Shown one piece after another: positions 33,112-41,935 of a stretch of 64,000 nucleotides of DNA. Made by a program: the position numbers and the translations under genes. Every line of letters starts with the position of its first letter. Position 1 is the first letter of the stretch. The notes under the pieces are model-generated. The model searched no databases. It was not told the origin of the DNA and saw only the letters and a list, made by a program, of their open reading frames with translations. This DNA comes from Nannobrachium achirus (lineage: Eukaryota > Chordata > Actinopteri > Myctophiformes > Myctophidae): positions 57,885,370-57,949,369 of the forward strand of contig OY997647.1 of NCBI GenBank assembly GCA_963921795.1, read 5' to 3'.

Positions 33112-33959
33112 ATGCTCGCTGAAAGGCAAGACCAGTATGTTATACCGAATCTTTATAGGTCAAGTTTATTCTCCTAAAAATCAAACCTCGGTTCGAAGTG
33201 AAGCGGTGAACTTTTATTCTATGTGTTCTAGAGTTATGAACTCTGTGATCTATACATCTATACAGTTATGGACTCTGTGATCTATTCATTCTTTATATAT
33301 TCTGAATTCTACATTCTTTATATATTCTGAATGAATATATAAAGAATGGAGGGCCGAATTATCATGTGAAGCTTGACCAATCCTCAAAGTATCCATTCAT
33401 CAGACCGGGAGGGACACTACACACATATTCTGGACGTACAGGACAGATAAAACCTGTTCATTCTGAACTGAAATGGCCATATATGGACATGGGACACACA
33501 TTTTGCTTTTTGAAAAAGCCTATTCATCTGGACTGATATTCTGGACGTACGGGACAGAAAAGACCTGTTCATTCTGAACTGGAGTGACCATATATGGACA
33601 TGAGGTGACATACATTTTGTTTTTGAAAAAGCCTGTTCATTTTGGACTGAAATGACCATATATGGGCGTGGGACACACAAAGCCACTCATTGGAAGCGGT
33701 TTTCACCGCTTCAAAAAGAATGACCGACAGACTGACAGTACAAAGGCAGGATCTTTAGCCAATGAGGAGTAGCGTTCTTGGTGACATCACCACCAACAAG
33801 TGCGACCTGATATAAATAACAACAACACCCACATGAAATCTTTTGGATTGCTGAAAGGCGAGACCAACTGGTGACTTGGTGATGTCACCAAGAACTTATC
33901 TCCTTTAGCCAATGAGGTAGCAGCGAGCCCACACTGTTTCGTAGGAACAGTATTTCTAG
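33112..33959 (+). mobile_element. Family B (HINE-like) copy 3, hosting family C
   Basis: Starts near TGCTCGCTGAAAGGCAAGACC and ends AGCGAGCCCACACTG, TCGTAGGAAC, then TATTTCTAG. Interrupted by a complete family C element at 33176-33717. Outside it, TTTAGCCAATGAGG and GACATCACCACCAACAAGTG match copy 36840-37130. Confidence 0.72.
33176..33717 (-). mobile_element. Family C (HINE-like), complete copy
   Basis: Plus strand runs from AAAAATCAAACCTCGG to ACCGCTTCAAAAA. In its own orientation it begins TTTTTGAAGCGGTGAAAACC and ends in the stem-loop TCGAACCGAGGTTTGA plus TTTTT. CCATATATGG at 33477, 33588 and 33656. The clean insertion into family B confirms both borders. No coding sequence. Confidence 0.82.
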
Positions 33960-34679
33960 TTATTGATGATGTTTTTGTTTATCTTATTCTTCCAATGACT
34001 ATTTTCAATACTTCTCACTCTGTATCTGGCTTTGGTGCCTGAATATCTCCCGCAGAAGTAAAAAGGTCTATCCATTACATCCAGTATTATTATTGCTCAA
34101 GCAGATTGTGAAAGTACTGCGATCGGCTGGGTATGTACTGTATGCATGTCGGTGTCCTCTTTAAGACCATAGCCCAATCAGGGACCAGCATCGTCAATCT
34201 GGCAGCGTCATCATTAACAGGCAATGAGGGACCAGTAGTGATCCCAAGTGGCCATTGGCATCGCCAGTGGTGATGCCAGTGGTGAGCGCACCTCATGATG
34301 TCTCTACTTCAATCCCAAAGAGGATTTAGACTAACAGTTGTACCAGGTAGTCTCAGCATTTAGAACAGCAGTTCAGTGTACTAGACATTAGTCATAATAT
34401 ATACATTTCTTTTTTGGAAGCGGTGATGCCAGTGGTAAGCGCACCTCATGGTGCACTCTGCTTGCGCAGAAGTAGGTACTTGTGCGCAAGACACAAGTTG
34501 GCACCTTGACAGAGTGCATTTCTATATATATTTTTTGTATCGTTATTATTTTGGCGACATTTATTTATTCATAACGTTTTATTGGCTTTTTGCATTTATT
34601 AATAGATTACAGTGGTCTTGCAGTTAGTATGAACACGTCCACCTCATGTCCGTAAAACACAACATTTTGTAAGATCTGT
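33960..34679. other. 3' flank of the TRIM gene; polyadenylation signals
   Basis: Minus-strand AATAAA words overlap at 34560-34569 (plus TTTATTTATT), about 110 bp past the TRIM stop, a plausible polyadenylation signal. A CACCTCATG phrase repeats at 34291 and 34443. A family C-like start lies at about 34411. Confidence 0.6.
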
Positions 34680-36578
34680 CTATCTCCTGAGCTTTTTTTT
34701 ACCAGCAGCAGGAGCTGTGTTGAGTGGGTTCCTCTGTTCCTCAGCCTCATACAACTTCTTCATCTCGAGACTCAGAGTCTTCTCCAGCTGGGATGCAGTT
34801 ATACCCAAAGTCCCACCATAAGACTGAGTCTTCTCCAGCTGGGGTGCAGTTATACCCAAAGTTCCGCCATAAGACTGAGTCTTCTCCAGCTGGGGTGCAG
34901 TTATACCCAAAGTTCCGCCATAAGACTGAGTCTTCTCCAGCTGGGGTGCAGTTATACCCAAAGTTCCGCCATAAGACTGAGTCTTCTCCAGCTGGGGTGC
35001 AGTTATACCCAAAGTTCCGCCATAAGACTGATGCCCATGGGCCATGGTCCCATCCTTGGCGGATGTGAGGTTCTGGAGAAGGTGGAGGTGGTGTTGGCCT
35101 TCAATGTGCTTCAGCTGAGAATTTCTCTTCTCTAACACAGTGATTTCCTTTTCCAGCTCTTTAATGAAGCCTTTAGCCTGTTTCTCTGTTGGTTTATGTT
35201 TTCTTTTCTTTTCAATACAGCTTTTGAGAGCAGTGATGGCCTGCACGCATTTGTATGATATATCATCTTTCTCGCTGACAGGAGAGATGATCAGAGACGC
35301 AGCGGTATAGAAGTATGGATAGAGTTTCCCTTTGAAGGTGCAGTCAGTAAAAGAGTAGAGAAGAGCACTGGCCTCCGCATCATAAAAGGAGACCAGGCCC
35401 TCCTCATAATCCACAAACACTCCCACTTTCTGGAGCTCGTGTCCTACATGGAGAACGACAGAAGGTTTGTCGAAAGCATTGTACTCCTTTGCATTCCTCA
35501 ACGATATAGCCCAGTAACCACTGTCAGGGCCCAGTTTCACTTTTTTCTTCATGTCAATGGTCTCCCTGGCCACTCCTAAATCCCAGCTGGTCTTCCCCTT
35601 AACCTGAACCTCGTAGTAAAACCTTCCTGAGGAGATGCTTTGTTTTCCCAAGACTCTGTTATTTGAAGAGAATCTCTTCTCGCTCTCTTTGTTCTGGGGA
35701 TCCTGGGGCACCTTTCCGGAGGTCACTTGTTTTCCATCGTCATGAAGGATGAGATAGCGATTTGCTGTATCAGGGTCAAAAGTGACATCCATTGCGTACT
35801 GCTTTATCTTGGACAACTCTGCACTATGCAGCCTCTCGATCTCCTGGCGGAGTATCTGATCCAGCTGAGCCACAGTTGTCCTGGCACTCAGAGCAGTAAT
35901 GCTCTGCACACTGTCCTCTATGCCACTCTCTATGTCTTTCTCCACGAGCTCTATTGAGTGTTTGGCCTCCTGAATCTTGGTTTGTCTGTCTTGGATCATC
36001 TGCTGAGCTTCAGCTTCAAGAAGAAGAACCCCTTCCTCCAGAGATAAAGTCTGATGTAATCTGCACTCTGACTCGCAGCAGAACTGACAAACACACACGC
36101 GGTCGGTCTTACAGAAGAGCTCCAGGGGTCTGTCGTGTTTCTTACACAGAAAGTCTTCCAGGTTCTTCGCGGGGTCTATTAGTTTGTGTCGTTTCAGCGT
36201 CGCAACTCTCCCATGGGGCTGCAGGTGGGCCTCACAGTAGGAGGTCAGACACACCAGGCAGGACTTCAAGGCCTTGGGCTTGATGTCAACACAGACGTCA
36301 CAGGAGACTTCGTGTGGTTCGGCGGGCAGCACCCGCCGCGACGTCCTGAACTGAGCGGCCATCTCGGAGATGAAAGTGTTGACGACTATCTCCGGCCTCC
36401 GAGGGAACTTCTTGGTACAGTAGGGACAGTGGCACACCCCAGCGGTGTCCCAGTACTGTGTGATGCAGGTCTTGCAGTAGTTGTGTCCACACGGGGTGGT
36501 GATTGGTTCGGTGAACACGTCCAGGCAGATGGCACAGCGCAGCTGCTCCTGGGCCATGACGATACCGGCAAACTCCAT
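34680..36578 (-). CDS. TRIM E3-ligase-like protein (bloodthirsty/TRIM39-like) with rearranged coiled coil
   Basis: 632 residues, no intron within the frame. RING C15-C18-C30-H32-C35-C38-C51-C54; B-box 1 about 93-122; B-box 2 145-175 with C145, H148, C156, D159, C164, C167, C172 and H175. A short coiled coil (about 180-258) follows, then PRY-SPRY about 262-434 (LDPDTA-like FDPDTANRYL, WDLGVARE, GVFVDYEEG, LYPYF). RING TRIMs act as cytoplasmic ubiquitin ligases, with SPRY as the target-binding part. Residues 444-632 are odd: KQAKGFIKELEKEIT and HLHLLQNL belong in the coiled coil of relatives but stand after SPRY, followed by five 17-residue repeats and a basic tail. The start ATG at 36578 has GAA before and G after; M8 is an alternative. 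Could be a functional paralogue, a retrogene or an assembly artefact. Confidence 0.85.
   Translation of the reverse strand: MEFAGIVMAQEQLRCAICLDVFTEPITTPCGHNYCKTCITQYWDTAGVCHCPYCTKKFPRRPEIVVNTFISEMAAQFRTSRRVLPAEPHEVSCDVCVDIKPKALKSCLVCLTSYCEAHLQPHGRVATLKRHKLIDPAKNLEDFLCKKHDRPLELFCKTDRVCVCQFCCESECRLHQTLSLEEGVLLLEAEAQQMIQDRQTKIQEAKHSIELVEKDIESGIEDSVQSITALSARTTVAQLDQILRQEIERLHSAELSKIKQYAMDVTFDPDTANRYLILHDDGKQVTSGKVPQDPQNKESEKRFSSNNRVLGKQSISSGRFYYEVQVKGKTSWDLGVARETIDMKKKVKLGPDSGYWAISLRNAKEYNAFDKPSVVLHVGHELQKVGVFVDYEEGLVSFYDAEASALLYSFTDCTFKGKLYPYFYTAASLIISPVSEKDDISYKCVQAITALKSCIEKKRKHKPTEKQAKGFIKELEKEITVLEKRNSQLKHIEGQHHLHLLQNLTSAKDGTMAHGHQSYGGTLGITAPQLEKTQSYGGTLGITAPQLEKTQSYGGTLGITAPQLEKTQSYGGTLGITAPQLEKTQSYGGTLGITASQLEKTLSLEMKKLYEAEEQRNPLNTAPAAGKKKLRR
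34776..35030 (-). repeat. 51-bp in-frame tandem repeat in the TRIM gene (5 units)
   Basis: Encodes QSYGGTLGITAPQLEKT five times (residues 517-601; the last has S for P). The units are almost identical in DNA, so expansion is recent. Repeat number may vary between individuals. Confidence 0.93.
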
Positions 36579-36839
36579 TTCCTACACTACTGAGAACACC
36601 ATGTGAACGCCAACGTCTGTTTTTATCGACAGAGCCCTTGTCACCCCGCGTCACACAGTGACGTCACACAGGAGGCTTACACTGTGCAGACGTGACGCCA
36701 GGGTTAGCGTTACATACTTTAAATGGTCAATGGTGAAGTAATATACCAGAAAGGTGCGATTCTGGGGAAATTGTGGCAAGTATGGTGGCATTGACGCGAG
36801 TTGCAGAGGAATCCGCTGGGAAATGATTTCCGCTCTATT
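36579..36839. other. 5' flank of the TRIM gene
   Basis: Contains the 5' untranslated region and presumably promoter on the minus strand. No TATA box or other clear element recognised. Confidence 0.4.
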
Positions 36840-37130
36840 ATTGTGGGCTCGCTGAAAGGCGAGACCAGTATGTTCTCTCTTTATAGACCAAGTTTATTCT
36901 CCTCAAAAATATTACCGACAGTACAAAGGCAGGGCCTTTAGCCAATGGGGAGCAGCATTCTTGGTGACATCACCACCAACAAGTGCGACCTGATATGAAT
37001 AACAACAACACCCACATGACATCTTTGGGCGAGACCAGTATGTTCTCCCAAATCTTTATTTGAGAGAACATACGCCCATACATGGTGTTCCAAGCGAGCC
37101 CACAATGTTTCGTAGGAACGGTATTTCTTG
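36840..37130 (+). mobile_element. Family B (HINE-like) copy 4
   Basis: TTGTGGGCTCGCTGAAAGGC at the left; AGCGAGCCCACAATG, TCGTAGGAAC, TATTTCTTG at the right. The smallest uninterrupted copy (about 290 bp), so it best shows the basic structure. Its left end lies about 260 bp upstream of the TRIM start. Confidence 0.75.
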
Positions 37131-38156
37131 TTCTGTCTGTCCTTTTATTTTATTATGTCATAATAAATTGGACTGTCATCAGTATATTTCCATACAGTAG
37201 GCCTATATGGGCATATCGGTTGGATCGGCAGTATATCCATCTCTTTTGGGGGTTCTGGACAACTGCTGATCCGACGACATTGCGTTCCCTCGGGTTCTCA
37301 GGGGGCATTGTGGGCATTCTGCGGTTCTGGCGAGTATTCCGCGGTTCTGGGCGAGCGATCGGTCTGCCATTCTGGGCGAGTATTAGTAGTTGAGTAGGTG
37401 AGTATTCCTAACCCCAGGGCGACGGTTCGGTCCCCAGGGGCGAGGTTTCTGGGCGATGGTTTTTTTATGGTGAGTTTCCTGGTTACCCCTCCAAGATGTG
37501 CACATAGATATATAGCATATGGCAGGTTTGAAGTTGATCCTTGAGCTTGTGAGAGCGATGTCAGAGTGTGATATCATCAGTGACACCAACCAGATTTACA
37601 TGGCTGCCTGGTGTAGGTAGGTATATGGAGACAGTCGTTCACCGTCCACCATCCACTGTCCAGAGCAGTCTATTGGAGTTGTTTTTTTTTCTTTTTTTTT
37701 TTAAATATATATTATTATTGCTTACATTTTAAACCAACAAACAAAAACATTTTAGAAATTCCATAAATTGCTCTCTTTCGGCACAGCAACTAGCTCGCCC
37801 GAACTCTCTCGGTGGTGCCTCAAGTCCTTCAGACGGCGCACCCCTGTTATTGTGAAGTTATTATTTTTCCCTAAAGGAACTGTAGTCTGTTGGGGTTGTT
37901 GGCCTAGTCTGTTCCAAGCAGGGCGAGTGGTCTGCCTCTGGGGGCGAGCTTGTTTTGAAGCGGATGTTCCGGTTACCATTCTGAATATGAGATCATTAAT
38001 AAGCTTGTTAACAGTGGTAGAAAGTAACTATTACAATCACTTTGTAATATATATATTTGTTTGTAATTGTTCAACTTTTTTATGTTTCCTGAGGGATTAG
38101 CTGTTAGGATGAATTCATGTTGAAATGGTTACACTTTCTTTTCGACTTGAGCTCTA
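37131..38156. other. No gene seen
   Basis: T-run at about 37681-37701 and a hAT-like word CAGTGGTAGAAAGTAAC at about 38012. No gene. Confidence 0.5.
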
Positions 38157-38696
38157 TTTTTGAAGCAGTGAAAACCGCTTCCAATGAGTGGCTTTGTGTG
38201 TCCCACGCCCATATATGGTCATTTCAGTCCATGTCCATATATGGTCATTTCAGTCCAGAATGAACAGGCTTTTTCGAAAACAAAATGTCTGTCACCTCAT
38301 GTCCATATATGGTCATTTCAGTCCAGAATGAACAGGTTTTATCTGTCCCGTACGTCCAGAAAATCAGTCCAGAATGAATAGGCTTTTTCAAAAAGCGAAA
38401 TGTGTGTCCCATGTCCATATATGGTCATTTCAGTTCAGAATGAACAGGTTTTATCTGTCCTGTATGTCCAGAATATGTGTGTACTGTCCCTCCTGGTCTG
38501 ATGATTGGATACTTTGAGGATTGGTCAAGCTTCACATGATAATTCGGCCCTCCAGATAAAATCATTCATTCATTCAGAATATATAAAGAATGTAGAATTC
38601 AGAATATATAAAGAATGTATAGATCACAGAGTTCATAACTCTAGAACACATAGAATAAAAGTTCACCGCTTCACTTCGAACCGAGGTTTGATTTTT
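38157..38696 (+). mobile_element. Family C (HINE-like), complete copy
   Basis: Starts TTTTTGAAGCAGTGAAAACC, ends CCGAGGTTTGATTTTT. CCATATATGG at 38209, 38235, 38303 and 38415. Largely the inverse of 33176-33717, the two copies bracketing the TRIM gene in opposite orientation. Confidence 0.83.
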
Positions 38697-39137
38697 ATCG
38701 TTTGAGTGAAAGGTATGTTTCATGCGTTGCATTGTGAGCTTATAGATCTGATACTCAGTTTAGTCCTCAATATATGAATAATATATATTGAGAAAACCTG
38801 TGATTCGGCACTATACAGTAATAACATTTTATTGAACAGAAAGGTGTTATTTGAGTAGTTTTCAATGCAAGTAATCTTACTTAATATTCAAGTAACAGTT
38901 CTACCTGGGTAGTTCAAGAACTCTTTCCACTCCATCCTGCATTACTCATCTTCTTCCTGGGGAGGGCAGTAGAGACTGGCAGTAGAGAAGTTACAACTTT
39001 CCAATCATGACTAATCAACTCTCAGTCTCATCTCTGATTGCTAACCCAGTTCACACACATTTTGTATTCTGAGAAGAGTTCCGGTGAGTGGTGAAAAGTG
39101 TTTTTTTCCCCTTCTTTATGACATGATGTATTATGCC

Positions 39138-39173
<36 letters not shown>

Positions 39174-39452
39174 TTATTAATTTTTTCTCAAATGTTCTCA
39201 AACCCCACATTAAATGGTAAATGGTACACTTATAGGCCTAGCACCTATATAAATAGCAAGACACCAACCAACCTGCTCATCTAGAGCAACTAGGGGTTCA
39301 GACAGGGTCTTGCTCAAAGACACTTCGATAGTAACTCTGGGGGAGCCCGGGATCGAACTGGGAACCTTCCGGTTGCCAAGCGCTCAGAGTTAGCAATGGA
39401 TAATACTATGGAATATGAAGGCTGTTTTAGTGCTTGGCAACCCATCATCTTC
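38697..39452. other. No gene seen; (TA)n and half hairpin
   Basis: Half hairpin core ATTGTGAGCTTATAGATCTG at about 38738; (TA)n at 39140-39168. A box-B-like GATCGAACTGG (minus GTTCGATCC) at about 39350 may be a tRNA-derived relic, but no full tRNA or SINE is visible. Confidence 0.55.
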
Positions 39453-39460
39453 ATCTAATC

Positions 39461-39857
39461 CAGGATTCCCCAATTAGTTTTCCCCAAGGGCCGAATTATG
39501 TCTAGGGTACCAAGGCGAGGGCCACAAGATTGCAGGGGGCGACGGTGGCGTTCCCACTACTCCAGCGACATTTTTTTGTCGTTGTCGGGTGAAAATCTTG
39601 TATGTCCAAAACCGTTAGTTTGAATTTATCATTTTAAAAATGATTTAAACTAGCGAAAACAGCCGATCACAACGCCTCGCGGTGCGAGGCGTTGTGTGAT
39701 TGTAGATCTGCTGTTTTCACTACTTTTGTGCGGTTTCCACCCGACAACGACGATATACTAGTGTTGTTGCTGCTCTTATACCACCATTATTACTGGGGTT
39801 GGTGTGGGCCAGACAGTATAGCCCCCCGCGGGCCGCAAATGGCCCGCGGGAACCCTG
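39461..39857 (+). mobile_element. Non-autonomous hAT element with TSD ATCTAATC
   Basis: CAGGATTCCCCAATT at the left and CGGGAACCCTG at the right. Exact 8-bp TSDs ATCTAATC lie at 39453-39460 and 39858-39865. Sister of 6511-6978, with the same embedded ATATCGTCG MITE (about 39574-39756) and hairpin 39653-39720. Confidence 0.92.
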
Positions 39858-39865
39858 ATCTAATC

Positions 39866-40428
39866 CATAATAATAATAAACAACATATGATTACCATACT
39901 CTGTGCTGTCTGAGCTGATTACATCATTGTATTATACACCTGATTTGTGCCGGGGAGTCTCTGTGAACACACTGAATGGTCTAATAATAGATCAAATGGC
40001 CTGATTGCATCAGTTAAAACCAGTTTCCACCAGCCAACTGGCCCACTAGGTAGATTTTACAGAGGAATTTGTTGTTGGAGGGGTGGTTTGAAATATTACA
40101 CAATGGCCCTATTATATAATAAAGGTATTACCATCATCCATGTTCTGGCTGTACAGTTACAGTATGCATGCATGTACATGCATGTGCACCGTCATAAAGC
40201 ACGATGACAGGTTTTGTATCTGCTTGAAAAACATTCTTGACAAGTGAAGTTTAATCTTTATCTTGATTATGTAACCACTCAAACTCTATAGTATATTAAA
40301 CTTTGTTGACCGGAGTCCCAGGGGTCTACGCTTGACCCCCTCCTTTTCCCTCTCTACACAAAATCTCTTCTCGTGCAGTCTGTGCTTCTAGATCTGCAGT
40401 TTTTGCTGAACGTTCACCCAGGGGTGTC
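39866..40428. other. No gene seen
   Basis: One hairpin arm TTCTAGATCTGCAGTTTTTGC lies at about 40387. No coding signal. Confidence 0.5.
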
Positions 40429-41060
40429 GTACCAAATTCTGGGCCCTGGGTACAAGGATTCACTCACATTTTTGTGCTTTAACTATTGAAAAATAGCAGA
40501 TATACAAGCTCACAGCGCTGCACCGAGTGCCGCACTGTGAGCTTGTAGATCTGCTATTTTTTAAAAATAGTGAAAAAAGTTTTTGAATAGTTCAAATCCT
40601 TCTAAGGTTTTTTGAGAAACCTATGTTTCTATCTCAGTGGTGCTCAAACCTTTTCATGTGAAGGACCCCCAAAATGATATGTATTTGGCCACGGACCCCC
40701 ATCTCAAAATATTTAGTTCCAGGCAGGCCTAGACTTTTCGTCTTTTTAGGGGCAAGGCCACTTGGCCTTTGGTGTTGTCCATTTTTTGAGGGCACAAAGG
40801 CCAAATGCTAGGGCAGGAAGGCCATCAAATAAAACAAGATTTTAGTCCATTGAAATAATGAATTGAATTTAAGGGTTAACTTACTGCATTGGTTTAAAGA
40901 TGAGGTCTTAAATGTATATGTTACAGTATGTTTGGGTAACTCAGGACGTTCATTGTAAGAGCGCTTGTTTTCCACCAGATGGCGACGACAGCCACTGCTC
41001 TGCCATTCACTAGTGAAGGCGCTGACGTCACTCGTTTGCGACTCTCTTTCTTTATTTACT

Positions 41061-41112
41061 AGCCTAGCCTAGCCTAGCCTAACCTAGCCTAGCCTAGCCT
41101 AGCCTAGCTTAG
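41061..41112. repeat. (AGCCT)n short tandem repeat
   Basis: About ten AGCCT units with one AACCT. Confidence 0.92.
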
Positions 41113-41935
41113 CCATTAGCTCCATTGTAGTCACTTGGACAGGGCGTTTATCGTGGGCTTGCCCAGGCCTTACGGCCTGGGCATAAATATAACGATTGCA
41201 TTCACCACGGCTTCGTAACTCGCGCGGCCGGCCCTGGCCTTCGCGCCGCTTGCAATGTCGTGGACAATTGAGCGGCTCCGCCTGGAGGACGACGTTGTGG
41301 CGAGCGCTTGCTCCGCCCCGTGCGGCACCACGAGTGCTCCGTTTCTCGACCGTCCTGTTTCTCTAACAAACCGTGACATATATATCAGTTTAGTTTAGTT
41401 CAATATCACTAAACCTTTCTTTCCTTTTTTTTACCATTTTGAAAAACATTTTTGAATATTTCAAATAGCTGATCTCACAACATGCCGATGTACAGGGTTC
41501 ATCACCATGTCAGCTTGTGATGGACATTTTGATAAATATTTTATTTTTGTCACGGACATACAAAATAACTGTCCAATAATTTTACAAAAGAACATAATAT
41601 ACTGTATCATATTTGGCTAAATGGTTGAAATTTCAGTTCCTTAGTTTATTTATTTTTCTCAGTTCTCTGTCTGCTGGAAATGTCTCGTCAAATGATGTGT
41701 GGTTTGTCCGCAAGTTCTCTTCCTTCACCATCTTGCTGATGAGACAAATACTTGATAGAGCTCCATCCAGTTCCATGTATGGTACACAAATACGTAAGGC
41801 TTCACTTCCTTCTAGCAGTCAAATGATTTGTGGTTGGTCAGAAAGAGTCTTTCCAAGTTCCCTTTCTTCACTATCACGGCATAGTTTTTGCAATTCATTG
41901 ACCCATCAACAAATATTGTTTTATTCTTTTGCCAA

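Noticed and set aside
36186-36654. Frames of 118-135 codons overlapping the TRIM 5' region
   Set aside because: Shadows of the GC-rich TRIM coding strand; the RING and B-box frame explains the sequence.
39340-39380. Possible tRNA gene (box-B-like sequence on the minus strand)
   Set aside because: No A box at proper distance and no cloverleaf could be drawn; at best a SINE relic.
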